From Akebia trifoliata (lineage: Eukaryota > Streptophyta > Magnoliopsida > Ranunculales > Lardizabalaceae), in assembly GCA_017979445.1 (NCBI GenBank), contig CM030706.1, positions 6,241,595 to 6,305,594 on the forward strand: DNA of 64,000 bases, in the 5' to 3' direction. A program made the position numbers and the translations under genes. Shown here in pieces: positions 23,001 to 34,597 of this stretch. The notes below the pieces were generated by a model. It saw only the letters and a list, made by a program, of their open reading frames with translations. It did no database searches and was not told the DNA's origin. Numbering within the stretch: position 1 is the first letter of the stretch; each line of letters begins with the position of its first letter.

Positions 23001-23559
23001 TTAATTAGAATACCTAAAAGTCGTAGCTGTTACTGTTTTTCAGTGTTAATGAAAGTCTGTATTCTACACATGAAGAACGATTTTAAAACTCGGTATTCTG
23101 TCTAGTTTCGTTTCGTCACCGGTTACCGAGTTGACTCGTGTGAGTGAAATCGATACTTATTAATAACGGGTCGCAATCCGGATACGCATAAAATATGACT
23201 CCTGCCATAACACACGATCTAAGCCGTTGAAGAATTAAGATCTGATGGCGATAACTATTGATGAGTCATCGACTCGACTCAGGTCGACTCATTTGTAATT
23301 TTTTTCCTGTTAATCATTAACACGTTTAACTTCTCTAAGATGAGCCATCGACTCAAGTTTTGCATGAAAAACCTATTTTATTTTTAGACAACCCTGATAT
23401 CTGGGACAACAGATAATTTCACAAAACATTTATAAAAATACATCAAGAATTCTCTTCACATATAGGGCACAAACAAATTAAATCACATTAAGTGAATCAT
23501 ATTCACTTTTTTCAGCCTCACTTAAACATTAATTCTTAAGAAGAACACCCCTACACTCC

Positions 23560-24040
23560 TTGAATTTCTTGTATCAAAAGAACATCAAGGCTTTAATATT
23601 GAGAAAAATGTTGTGGATGACCTCTTCTTTGCCTTCAAACACCCTACAATTTCTTTCTTTTCAAGTGTCTTAAAACATAGCAACATCTTTCCCTATTAAA
23701 ATTGGGTCAAACCCAAGCCACGTTGAATTCAAAAACGAGTGAACACCAAATGTTATAGGCTATGGGAAATGAAGAAAAAAATGATTCACAAATTTCTTGT
23801 TCTCCAACTTAGGAAGCAAGTGTCCAGAATGATAAAATTTCTCTTCTTTAGATGATCAGTGGTTAAAATTTGATTACGTGAACTTGTCCATAGGAAAAAC
23901 AAAACCTTAGAAGGTACCTTTGTATCCCTTCAAAAGAAGCCAAAAAGGTTGTACTCTACGTTGAACTCAAAAGAACAACCCCTAAGCTTCCATTATGATT
24001 GTAGCATCTACAAATCCAATTTACAAAAGGAAGATTGGGG
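23560..24040 (-). pseudogene. LINE zf-RVT remnant upstream of the PELP1-like gene
   Basis: On the - strand it reads SKVLFFLWTSSRNQILTTDH then LKKRNFIILDTCFLSW. This matches the KVSFFLWTA..KILTxDNLRKR layout at the start of the plant LINE zf-RVT region. Stops interrupt the continuation. It is the fourth LINE remnant in the window, all on the - strand. Confidence 0.7.
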
Positions 24041-24049
24041 AACAATTAT

Positions 24050-25326
24050 TTTTAATAAAAAATGCAACACTTAAGTCTCCCGGATAAATCTTTCTTTGGA
24101 TAAATTGTGATGCAATAAGTAAAAGTTGTGGTGCCAATCATTAGTGTTGTCCTTGGTCTCTTGTGAATCTATATAAAACCATTGAACTTAAATAAATAAA
24201 TTAGTCATTTTGAACTATTTATTACCTATCAATGTGAAATAAAGTCTCATTCCTACAAAAATCCTTACTGAATTAGTGTTTCCCATTCTGTCCCAATTCA
24301 AGTAAATGTTAATAGTTCAATTGAGTTCATTAATTATATTTTATTCAGTTAATTTCAACTCAAAAGGATCATTAGAAAACTCTTTCGAGTACCAACTCAT
24401 ACAAAAACTCCATTGGGCATCGCGAAATCTTTCAAAAATGACTTGTCGGACAATACCCATTTCCAATACATGACAATCTGCGGAACTAATCACATATAAA
24501 GAAACAAAGTGCGAAAATGGAATCAATGTCGTTCTTGACTCATTGCGAGGAATCCCAAAAGCCAACCAGAGACTGAGACTAGGCTGAATCAAACTGAATC
24601 AAGTTGAGTTAGGCCAAGACTTAATTGATTCATGCCTATCTTTACATCACATCAAATGACAACACGTTATAAAATTAGAACATCCATTTGAAAATTAAAA
24701 AAAAAAAAATTTAATTAATTATAAAAATAATTCTAACACTATATAAATACTAATTTTTGCAAGTTATATACATGTAAAAACAAATGCCACCCATTACTGA
24801 TTTGATAATGAGAGAAGAAAACAATTTCTTCTTTCCCATCAACGTTGCATAGAGAAAGATGCTTTAGGAATCAATAATGCCAAGCTTATTAGAAGAGCAA
24901 ATGTTCCCCAAAGAAAGATTTGTTCTGGTGTGGTTGTTGGTGTACTTTAATTAAGAAATATTTATTCTGGTGTGATTCTTGTAAATTGGATTAGCAGATT
25001 CTTGTAAATTGGATTATAAATTGAAGAGTTATTGTTGTGTTTTGTTCTGGTGTGGTTGTTGGTGTTTGATAGAACAGGGGTTTGATAGAAGAGTAGAAAT
25101 GATGTCTACCGATTAAAACAAAATGGCAGGATACATCATTATTGTTCCACCCTATCAATTCCTAAAGAAGTTTGCCCTTCTTCACAAATCTCTACAATTG
25201 TAAGGCTTTTAATTTGTAAGTTTGATTTTCCTTATCCCTGTGCCAATCGTAGTCTTGAGGACGTAGAAACAACAAAATAGAGAAGAGAAATCTACCTAAA
25301 TACCTAAAAAAAACAGAGAAGAGAAG
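24050..25326. other. Intergenic AT-rich stretch
   Basis: No convincing gene. A duplicated TTGTTCTGGTGTGGTTGTTG phrase occurs near 24917 and 25040, with GATTCTTGTAAATTGGATTA repeated between them. A lone 83-codon - strand frame (24341-24592) has no features I recognise. Confidence 0.5.
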
Positions 25327-25331
25327 AAACC

Positions 25332-27383
25332 TGTAGACACCTCAATTTGAACGGGCCACTTCTCGAAAGGGCCCAAAAATATCGATTTTCTAAATAAATG
25401 GGTCAACGGGCCTTAAAGGCCCAAGTCATTGAAAAGTGACATTTTTACTAACCCGAGGCCCCTAAGACCTCTCAATGGTTTAGGAGACCTACCAAAAGGA
25501 CTCGGCCTACCTTACGTCTTCCCAATATTCACCGCTCCGCTTCCAAAATAAAAAACGCCAAATTTTCGATAAATTTCACCAACGGGCCTAAAAAGCCCGA
25601 TTCGCCAACACGTGGCATTTTTGATCAAACTAATGATTGCAAAAATCTAAAAAAATTAAAAAATTAAAAATGTGAGACTTGGGATGCCTACCCCTCCTCT
25701 ACTACCACCGCTCCGCCTCCGAATCCGCAAAAAACCATAGGCCCACCTAAGGCCCATGAGCCCTCAACACTTTCCTAAATCGATTTCTCATCTTACCCTT
25801 AGCCTAAAATCAATCCCACATCACCTAAAATCTAAAACCAACCTATACCCTCAAAACCCATTCCAAAATAACCCTCAACCAAACCCTAAAACCCAAAACC
25901 ATTTCTAAAACCCAAGCCCAACACTACAAAGCCCACAAATCATTAACCATATCCAATTCATTATCCAACCCACAATCCTAACCCATAAACCACAACCCAC
26001 ATCAACCAATCACTCTTTTATCATCAAAAGATGACACATGTCATCACCCCATCTCACCTCCCTCACCTAACTACCTACCTCATTAATTTGCTTTAAATCC
26101 CATCTACCTACACATCAACCCATCACCTTTTCTCTCAAATCAAACACATCTACCCACACCCCTAACCTATACCTCCCCTAATCTACCCTCATCATTCCCT
26201 ATAAAACCTACATCTACAACCTAAACCTACACCATCCTCTCAAGTCAAACACTTAACCTCTCCCATCAACTTATCTCAACTCTTCATTTCCAACCACTTT
26301 GACACATGGCATCATCTCCCTCACCCTCCCAAAATATCATCAACCACCTCTTTAAATCCTCCATTCTCTTAAACCAAATACCATTTAATCTCAACCACCA
26401 TCTTAAACTCACCTCACCAAACACTCCACCCAAATGGGTTGGGTATGATCCAAATCATTTGGGTCAAAACTCACCCATTTAACCCCCTTTCCTTAAATAC
26501 CCTCCAATCTCCTCTAAATTACACCCATTTCTCTCTCAAACTCATAACCATTCTACCATTTTTCTTCACTTCACCCCATTATATCCCTAAAATAACTCCT
26601 CAACATCTATAAATACCCTCCTCCTCTTCCCAAAAATGGCCCCCAACTTTCATTACAAGACTTCTCCCCAACACTCTCTTTACTAACAACCATCACCAAT
26701 TCTCACCAAGATTACCACTTCTCTCTCACTAATCATCCTCAAGTCTCACACAAAAAAACCACCTACTACACTCATCTCTCTCATCATCTCTTCTCTATTC
26801 CTTCAACCATACAAAAGTTGTATTTGCTTAAAATACTAAGGACTCAAGAAGACTCAAAGAAGAAGAAGAAAGAAGATACAAGGTGGGTTCAAAGCAATCC
26901 CCCCCCTTTCTCTTCTACACCCTCTCCTCCTCCCTCTTCTATCACCCCTCTCCCCTTCATTTTATTTTTTAGGATAAATGGACCCCAAGGCTAAAGGTCT
27001 ATAAGGGTCATTTCCATCAATGGAATGACCCTATGATCAAGCCGAAAATGAACCCCTATCTAGGGTACAAATGCACCCACGTGGCACATTATCTTTCACA
27101 CTTTTTTTTTAAAATAAAAAATGACCGAGTTAGTTGAGGTTACCACTTTTTAGTGAGGAGAAAAGGGTGCCTAACACCTTCCCTTTTCTCCAACCGAGCC
27201 GCTTACTCCGAATCTAAATGTTCGATTAGTTCCTATCCATCGAGAGTCGCTAAAACGTCAAAAATGTCACTTTTTCAAAAAATGCACATCGGGTGACCAT
27301 TCACACCCATTTATAATATGAATGGTGGCGACTCCAAACCATTGTAGATGTGGTCGTCGTAATGACGAAATCACGTGTCTACA
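25332..27383 (+). mobile_element. Solo LTR of a Ty3/gypsy-type element (2052 bp)
   Basis: It begins TGTAGACAC and ends GTGTCTACA, a perfect 9-bp terminal inverted repeat. It is flanked by the perfect 5-bp direct repeat AAACC (25327-25331 and 27384-27388). No internal region or second LTR is present, so it is a solo LTR left by LTR-LTR recombination. It contains GGTGCCTAACACCTTCCC near 27169-27186, a motif I associate with plant Tat/Ogre-like LTRs, which suggests + orientation. A TATA box lies at 26608. The part from about 25,740 to 26,800 is strikingly poor in G on this strand. Confidence 0.92.
26608..26615 (+). promoter_or_regulatory. TATA box of the solo LTR
   Basis: TATAAATA in a C/T-rich setting in the second half of the LTR, the usual place for the U3 promoter. 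A second TATAAAA-like string lies near 26201. Activity is inferred only. Confidence 0.45.
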
Positions 27384-27527
27384 AAACCCATGATCGAAAA
27401 GTCATGAAAGAGAAGTAAAATGGAGAAACGGGTTCAACAGATTAACATCAAATAGTAGAAAGAAAAAAAAACAAAACAAAATCAAAATTAAAACCAAAAC
27501 ACAGGAAGGAGCGAGAGAGAGATCAAA

Positions 27528-27734
27528 ATGTCGAACTGTGCGTGTGGCATACCTGTAGTTTTTGCGAAAAGACCGGCTTCTGAAGCTCAAACGAACAACC
27601 CTTCTGGTTCTAGGGTTTGTGGAGTGAGAGCTTCAATGGTGGATGACTACGAAAGTTCTTCCGATTTCGTTAAGCGCACAAAGCAGGCTTCGTATCTCTC
27701 GGGTATAAAACCTAGAAGGCTTAGGGAAGAATAA
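27528..27734 (+). CDS. Small ORF, 68 codons, uncertain
   Basis: The frame reads MSNCACGIPVVF..RVCGVRASMVDDYESSSDFVKR.. and ends in a basic tail. Its N-terminus is rich in S/A/R without early acidic residues and could be a plastid transit peptide. The DDYESSSDFVKR stretch recalls the start of plant DnaJ-type zinc-finger proteins, but the CxxCxGxG region does not follow, so it may be a truncated copy or a first exon with an undetected donor. The ATG is 145 bases after the end of the solo LTR and is preceded by an A-rich leader. Expression would have to be shown. Confidence 0.35.
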   Translation: MSNCACGIPVVFAKRPASEAQTNNPSGSRVCGVRASMVDDYESSSDFVKRTKQASYLSGIKPRRLREE

Positions 27735-29037
27735 GAGATCACAGAGAGAGGCTGGGAGCTGCTACGAGAGATACAAGGGGTTTATACTCGTTGAAAGTCG
27801 ATAACGAAAGAGAGGGTTTAGGTTTACTTTCGTTGGAAATTCAAATAAAGATGAAGGGTATTTTGCTCATTATACCTAAGTCGTTATTGATCGCCCTTGC
27901 GCCAAATAAAGAAACCTCATCTGGACGTCTATAGTCTAAGAACTATTTTTTGGCTTTTGTTGATATCAGTGAAAGTAAAAGAAGTACAAACGAATATTAT
28001 TTATCTGATTTTTTTTAACTTAAAAGTTAAAAAAACGAAAAAATGTTAACTTTCGAAATTCAAACAAACAGCCCCTAAATATCAGATATGTACCAAACCC
28101 TAGAATTCGAAACCCTCTAATTGGGGTTAAAAGAAATACATTTGAAAGAAAATTTTACAGTTTGAAGATGCGCTAGGAAGAGATAGAGGAGGGTGGAGAG
28201 GGGAGCTTTTCTAGGAGGGAAGAAGGAGAGAGAATGTTTTTTAAAGAGAAAAAAACTATTGTTGGCACCTCAACTTTACTTATTACACCCCAATTGGAAA
28301 GAAAGAAAATAGGGCAAATTATCATTTCATGGGCTGAATATCACCAAGAATGTTGATGAAGATCGTTGGTACGCAACTGACATGACAAGGGCACAAAACT
28401 ATAGGTCTTTTTCATATGTATATTGACGAAAAAAAGATTTATGGTTATGTTCCTCTGCCATGTCAGCCGCATACCAAAAATAGATTGTGCTCATCACGAC
28501 TCTATCCCAAAACATGTTTTGCTAGTAGGTATTCTCATTTAAAAGGACAATCTTAACTGATAAAAAGTGATACTCGTTAATAATTACTAGCAATCTCACC
28601 ATTAAAAAATAAGGATATTTGTTAAATTTACTAGCAAGATCGTCACTTTTTATTAAAATACTTACAAATGAACTTGTTGCTCAAAAACATGTTTTGGAAA
28701 TTAAAATGAAGAGTGTACCAAAATCGAAATTTTTGTAAATGTTGTGCACATTTTAGGAAAAATCTCATGAAAATAAACGTATGGTTGAGAATAAGTATTT
28801 TGGATTCATTCGAATCTAATTTAGAAATTAGTATTTTGGATCAATATAGTTCACATATTTTCATACACATTATCCGATCGCAACCTGGTTGATCCAAAAT
28901 TGATATAATAAATTATTAAATTGAGTCCTTATTTGACCAAATCCTTGTTGGAACACAGATCCTTGATCAGAATTCAAAATGAATCAGGTTTTAGATGTCA
29001 ACGATCCATTGAAAACACTAATGGTGGGGGCTAGTAC
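27735..29037. other. Intergenic stretch with MITE-end debris
   Basis: No gene seen. Near 28265 it carries TTGGCACCTCAACTTTACTT, a single end related to the MITE ends at 54.4-55.3 kb. The part from 28,830 to 29,020 matches 55,810-56,070 (see that entry). Confidence 0.5.
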
Positions 29038-29574
29038 TAGGGGAGCAACTTGGTTCGGGTTGGTTTGGTTTAGAGCAAAATTAGAACTGAACCGACCAAG
29101 GTCGGTTATATTGTATGAGAACCAGAACCAAACCGATTTAGTCTAGAATCGAACCAACCCAAATCGATCTTAATTCGGTTTGGTTCGGTTCCATGGGTTG
29201 TACAAAAAATAATTACACAAATTTATCAATAAAAATTATGTAAACAAATGAATTATAAAAAATTAAAAACCCAAAAGCAAGATTATGGGACACATTAAAA
29301 ATTAGATTAATTAAATTAAAAAAAAAAAACCGATTGGGTTTTTAAAAATTATGGAAAAAATTAAATTTTCTCCAAAAACCAAAACTACAAAACCCAATTT
29401 CCATGAGAGATTGAGAGGTACCTGCAGCCGCACGCCCTCAACTGTAGGCCGAGAGAGAGAAAGAGAGTGTGAGGGAGGGAAGACTTGCTAGCCACCAGAG
29501 TTGAGAGCTCGCAGTTGCACGTACGCAACCTCACGCAAAGAGAGAGAGAGAAAGAAATAAGGAGAAGCCGATGG

Positions 29575-30082
29575 TATTGGATCCTTAATCCAACGTTGGG
29601 CTTATGTGTGAATGATAATGTGTTGAGGACTGTTATATAAGTTTAAGCCCATTTTAAAAGTGATCTAATAAAGTTCAAGTAATTTGGGTTTTAATGTATT
29701 TGATAGGGTGTGGACTTTTAATGTGTAGAGACTTAAGGGTAATTTCTATCTTTATGATGGGTTGAAATAGAAATATCAAAAGATAACAGGGATTCAGTTA
29801 TCTATATATGGCAGTTATGGTCCCCAAATCACACGTTCAATATTCCATTATTTCTGACTTCCCATCAACAAAGAGATATAGAGAAAAAATAAAATAATAA
29901 AAAAAGGATACTAAGAAAGAACGTGTTAATTTGGAAGGCCAACCGCTCGACTCTAAATAATGATTGGTCGCTATGGATTCAAGTATGTTTCCACAAATTT
30001 ATTTACATTCTCTCGATAATTTGACGTGGAGGATTTTGGTTAAATTTTTTTTAGTTTAAGGTTTCAGTCTTGTATGCTTACA
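29575..30082 (+). repeat. 5' LTR of the copia element
   Basis: 508 bp from TATTGGATCC to ..GTATGCTTACA. The first dinucleotide should be TG but is TA, a likely G-to-A change, because the 3' LTR starts TGTTGGATCC. The two LTRs share most of their sequence with small indels. Confidence 0.9.
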
Positions 30083-30084
30083 AA

Positions 30085-30097
30085 TGGTATTAGAGCC
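30085..30097 (+). other. Primer-binding site (initiator-Met tRNA type)
   Basis: TGGTATTAGAGCC, two bases after the 5' LTR. It differs by one base from the common copia PBS TGGTATCAGAGCC. Confidence 0.85.
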
Positions 30098-30320
30098 TTC
30101 TCCATGTTAAGCCATTGAGAAATAAGTTTATTTCATAAATTAGGTTTTGTTTTATGAATTTTTTTTTTAGAATTTTTCTATGTACATATATTCAATGTTT
30201 TGGATCAACTTTTATGGATTTAGATTCAGGCTTTTGGATTCAGTTTTTTTATTAAGAAATTTTGTTTATTATTATTGTTCTAGTTTCCCCATTTATGCTT
30301 TTCGTTTGAAATCGTTGAGA

Positions 30321-30557
30321 TCATTTGGTTTCTTTATAATCAATGCCTTCTTTTTGTGTAAAGTTTTTTGCAACAAGACGAGCCTTGTACCTCTCCACAT
30401 TACCTTTCGAATCCCTCTTGGTCTTAAATATCCATTTGCAACCAGTAGGTTTCACATCTTTTGGTAATGGAACAAGATTCCACACGTCATTGTCTTTCAT
30501 AGATTTAATCTCCTCATTTATGACATCAATCCATTTATGAGAGTTAGAACTTTCCAA
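30321..30557 (-). pseudogene. Copia reverse-transcriptase fragment, inverted within the element
   Basis: The - strand frame has the start of the copia RT domain (RVT_2): WIDVINEEIKSMKDNDVWNL, then GCKWIFKTKRDSKGNVERYK, then ARLVAKNFTQKEGIDYKET. It lies antisense to the surrounding + strand element, directly between two copies of the LTR-tail/PBS sequence. The rest of the RT is absent. Confidence 0.9.
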
Positions 30558-30597
30558 GGTTTCAGCCTTGTATACTTACAAGTGGTATCTAAACAGG
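30555..30597 (+). repeat. Second copy of the LTR tail and PBS
   Basis: AAGGTTTCAGCCTTGTATAC followed by TTACA and AGTGGTATCTAAACAG repeats the end of the 5' LTR and its PBS (30058-30097). It therefore flanks the inverted RT fragment on the far side. Confidence 0.8.
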
Positions 30598-30616
30598 ACT
30601 ATTACAAGTTGTCTAT

Positions 30617-31119
30617 ATGTTTTTTCGGAGGTTGGATCAGCTTGAGATCGTTGGGTATACTGACTCTGATTTTGTTGGATGCCAAGATAGTTTAAAATCT
30701 ACGTCAGGCTATGTTTACCTGCTAGTTGGGGGTGCTATCTCTTGGAAGAGTGTTAAACAGTCTCTTATAGCTCCTTCAACCATGACATGTTATGAGGCGT
30801 CAAATCACGGAATATGGCTGCGGAATTTTGTCACGGGGCTGCGCATAGTGAATGGTATAAAAAGACCACTCAAGTTATTTTATGACAATAAGTTAGCAGT
30901 GTTGTATTCCACTAACAACAGGAGCTCGACGAAGTCAAAACATATAGACATCAAGTTCCTAGTTGTCAAAGAGAGTTCAAAGTGGATAGGTGTTTATAGA
31001 ACACATTGGTACAAAACTCCATGGTTGCGGATCCGCTTACTAAGGGATTGCCACCCAACGTGTTTCATGAGCATACTGCTCGTATGGGTGTCATGTTAAT
31101 TGAGGATATGGAATTTTAA
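30617..31119 (+). pseudogene. Copia RNase H domain and pol C-terminus, decayed
   Basis: Opens with YTDSDFVGCQDSLKSTSGYV then GGAISWKSVKQSLIAPSTM, the standard copia RNase H core with its first catalytic aspartate. The block after STM is shortened: the usual AEFVA-like part holding the catalytic glutamate is missing. NRSSTKSKHIDIKF follows, then a frame change, then HTARMGVMLIEDMEF with a stop at 31117-31119. The deletion and frameshift make it inactive. Confidence 0.9.
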
Positions 31120-31453
31120 TGGGAGTTTGTAATTTATATGTTTCTATAATATATAAACATATTTTCAGTTATTTTAGTTTATGGACACTTTAAGGTTATT
31201 TCTGCAGAAATAAAGTTTTAGTTTAATTTACACTTTGATTTTGGTATGGTTTGATCTCACTATGATTTAAGGTTGGACCAGTTGGAAATAGGTATGTTAA
31301 GATCACATTGCATGAAATTTCCATGCTACACATCCACATCATGATCCATGTCATTTAGTTATATCGACATACGTGATCATCGATGGGTCGAGTTACGACA
31401 AATGTAACGAAGGCTGCTTTGATCCTATGTTGGTATGATTAATGGACCGGATT

Positions 31454-33992
31454 TATCACGCCCCGAAATCCCAACACGAATCCCTGTGATTCATAGGTTA
31501 GAATCTCGATGTGTGAGGTAATCAATCACACAATCTGACAGAACATTCATAAATAATAATACTTATGAAAAGAAAATATACGCAGCGGAATAAACATTTA
31601 ACTAACATCTATACGAGAGTCTAGAGTAAACAGAAGAAATCGACAAACACTGATATAAGTCAAGATCTTTAATCTCATAATTCATCAGGTTACAAAAATT
31701 TATAAACTACCATGTTTCTTATCTACAGTCAAAAACCGCTAAGATCCTCTACTAGTCCTCAAAGACATGGCGGCGGCAAGACATCAATCTGATCCTCCTC
31801 GAGGACCTCCTCAAAAGACTCCTCAAAGAACGATTCTTCAAAAGTTGAATAATCTGAAAAGGGAAGGATAGGGTGAGTAATAGGGGAATGTTACTCAGCA
31901 GGATGAACGCCGTTCTAACAACGAGTCATACTTGCACGAGTAATCAGTTGAACAGTTAAATAATGTAAGTTTTTCATAATGTAACATACGATAAATGTCT
32001 AAGCATATTCAATAAACAATTAAATAATTTCAACCAATCATTTAAAGTAACATATGCATCTTTTAAATGAAAACATCTATCAATCATTACAAAATAAGAA
32101 AAAGATACATAGTAAGAACACGGCGGTGTAATCGATAAGAGAGCAGAGGAACACGCCGATATAACCGCCTCGGCTATGGCAATACGATATTCCAAACTTA
32201 ACCTCCGATGTGGAATCCCATCGTTATAATCTGATTTTGTGGCCGGTCTAGCATACCATGGTTGGATGACCATTTATCCGGCTCAGACTGGCCATTGACC
32301 AAGAACCCAATACTGAGTTCAACTAACGGTGAGGTCGACCGTTTGACGACTACAGACTAAAAATGATCACTAACTAGCCCAGGAGACCCCTCGCGTCGAA
32401 ACCTATCAAGAGGCAATGCATGTGAACCCCGCCTAGCTCTACACTATACAGAGACCGCCTTTACACACAACGTTTCCCAGGAAATAAGTAGGAGAAATTC
32501 TCGGATTTCATAAGCTGTAATATGCTCTAAGGTATCCCATACTACCAAAGAGCATATGACATCTAGTGTTATCCTAGATTGACTCGTCGCTTCCGGATAC
32601 ATAGTAACGCGTCACTCTTTATGGGTTTTCTACAAACCTTTACTGGTAAACAAAATAATTTATTTTGTATATAATATATCATTTCTTTTAATCGAAAATA
32701 CAAACAAAATCTGTTAATACCCTCCAGTGACAGTTATCTGTCATATCCATCCATCAACCATCTCATCCCTCTATCCATCTATCACGTTTTACGTGGCATG
32801 ACCACTACGTAAAACTGGAGGCACTATCTCATCAATCAGTCTAGAACATACGTTCTCTTTATCCATCCATCGATTAAATCAATCAATCAATCATCTAATT
32901 TCCTACATATCTATTAACATAATTTTACTTTTAAAACAATTCGAAATCCATAAAGCATCAACCAATTTCATTCGATGGTTTTGGTTGAGTCGAGAGACTC
33001 GAAAACAAAGATAAAACCATAAGACATAAAAGCTGAAAATCTATGAAAATTTAACTAAGTGTTGAAAAATAATTTTTCAAAGTTAAAATTGAAAACGAAC
33101 TATTTATTTATTTATTAAAGAACTTAAAGTAATACTTAATTGTTTTTAATGAAATAAATGTAGGAAATGGGTATACATACTATATGGAAGCAACAGAAAA
33201 CAAATTTGAACCAAACTCAACATTCGGATACTTTTCCGAATTGCTGATTTTTCGTCGAAACTCGACCATACTCGATCCAAATATCATATTAACTATGAAA
33301 TGCTTATATTACATCAAATGAACTAAATCCAATCATAAATAAGCATGTAAACATTATTCAAATCGTTCAAATATGTATAAACTTAATTAAATAATCGATT
33401 TATCAACAATCATATGGATTTTCTATGAAATTATCGCATAACTAGAAGGTAGAAGGGAAGGCAACCTACCTCAAGCTAATTTCAACGGTTGAACGAACTT
33501 TAAAATCGCCTCCGGCCAATCTCTAAAATTTTCTTCCGGCGAAAATCGGATTTCTTTGCGTCCACGCGTAACCCTCGGCGAGAGGAATAACTTTCCTTCT
33601 TGCGCTTAAGCTCGGATCGTTCTCGTTTAGTGTAGATCTGAGTTTCAAATATTGAAGGAAAAGGGTTGAGATTTGTTTGGAGAGGAGAATAAGAAAAATC
33701 TGATTTTTCTAATAGAATTTAGATATTTATATCACTTAAGTTGGGACATACTTGGCATTTTGAGAATTGTTTTTCCCGAATGCCGAATTGGACAAACTTA
33801 TACTCTATTTTGGGTGATTTTTCGACACGAATCTAATAGTATGATCGGTTTCCTCAAATTACGTCTCTAAGGTGTCGTTTACCTATTAAGAAAATATCAA
33901 ATGCGAAACTCGAGGATTTGATAACTTTTAAATTAATGCACGGATCTAAAATTCTTTCCTCGAGATACATTTTAGGATTTCAGGTCATTACA
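31454..33992. mobile_element. Solo LTR (2539 bp) nested in the copia element
   Basis: It begins TATCACGCCCCG (probably from TGTCACGCCCCG) and ends CAGGTCATTACA. It is flanked by the perfect 5-bp duplication GGATT (31449-31453 and 33993-33997). No internal region is present. Segments such as GGGTGAGTAA..GTTAC.CAGCA and CCATTTATCCGGCTCAG are shared with the larger solo LTR at 42595, so the two belong to related Ty3/gypsy-like families. Orientation was not determined. Confidence 0.9.
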
Positions 33993-34090
33993 GGATTGGA
34001 TATAGATACATTTTGGTAATAATAGCAAAGTTGAGCTTATACGATTTTTTTTTTCCTTATGCAATGCATAATTATAAAGTTACACATATA

Positions 34091-34105
34091 GCCCAAGTGG
34101 GAGAT
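34091..34105 (+). other. Polypurine tract of the copia element
   Basis: GCCCAAGTGGGAGAT immediately before the 3' LTR start TGTTGG. This is the usual copia PPT form. Confidence 0.85.
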
Positions 34106-34597
34106 TGTTGGATCCTTAATCCAATGTTGGGCTTATGAATGATAATGTGTTATGGACTGTTATATAAGTTTAAGCCCATTTAAAAAGTGATCTAATCAGG
34201 TTCAAGTAATTTGGGCTTTAATGTATTTGATAGAGTGTGGGCCTTTAATGTGTAGAGACTTAAGGGTAATTTCTATCTTTATGATGGGCTGAAATAAAAA
34301 TACCAAAAGATAACAGGGATTCAATTATCTATATATGGCAGTTATGGTCCCCAAATCACACGTTCAATATTCCATTCGTTCTGACTTCCCATTAGCAAAG
34401 AGATATAGAGAAAAAATAAAATAATTATAAGAAAGAACGTGTTAATTTGGAAGGCCAACCGCTCGACTCTAAACAGTGATTGATCACTAAGGATTCAGGT
34501 ATGTTTCCGCAGATTTGTTTACATTCTCTCGATGATTTGACATGGAGGATCTTGGTTAATTTTTTTAAGTTTAAGGTTTTAGCCTTGTATACTTACA
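34106..34597 (+). repeat. 3' LTR of the copia element
   Basis: 492 bp from TGTTGGATCC to ..GTATACTTACA, matching the 5' LTR over its full length. Confidence 0.92.

Larger units (their letters stand above)
29575..34597 (+). mobile_element. Ty1/copia LTR retrotransposon, damaged and interrupted
   Basis: Two direct LTRs (29575-30082 and 34106-34597) flank a PBS, a scrambled interior, an RNase H remnant and a PPT. The flanks GATGG (29570-29574) and GGTGG (34598-34602) form a TSD with one mismatch. The gag, protease and integrase regions are missing. A solo LTR (31454-33992) has inserted into its 3' part. The element is non-functional. Confidence 0.9.

Noticed and set aside
24341..24592. 83-codon - strand frame with protein-like composition
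   Set aside because: No recognisable motif, no splice partner and no repeat context. Too weak to annotate as a gene.
31454..34105. Possible integrase or RT coding in the right part of the copia element
   Set aside because: The stretch is a solo LTR with its own TSD and no coding motif.
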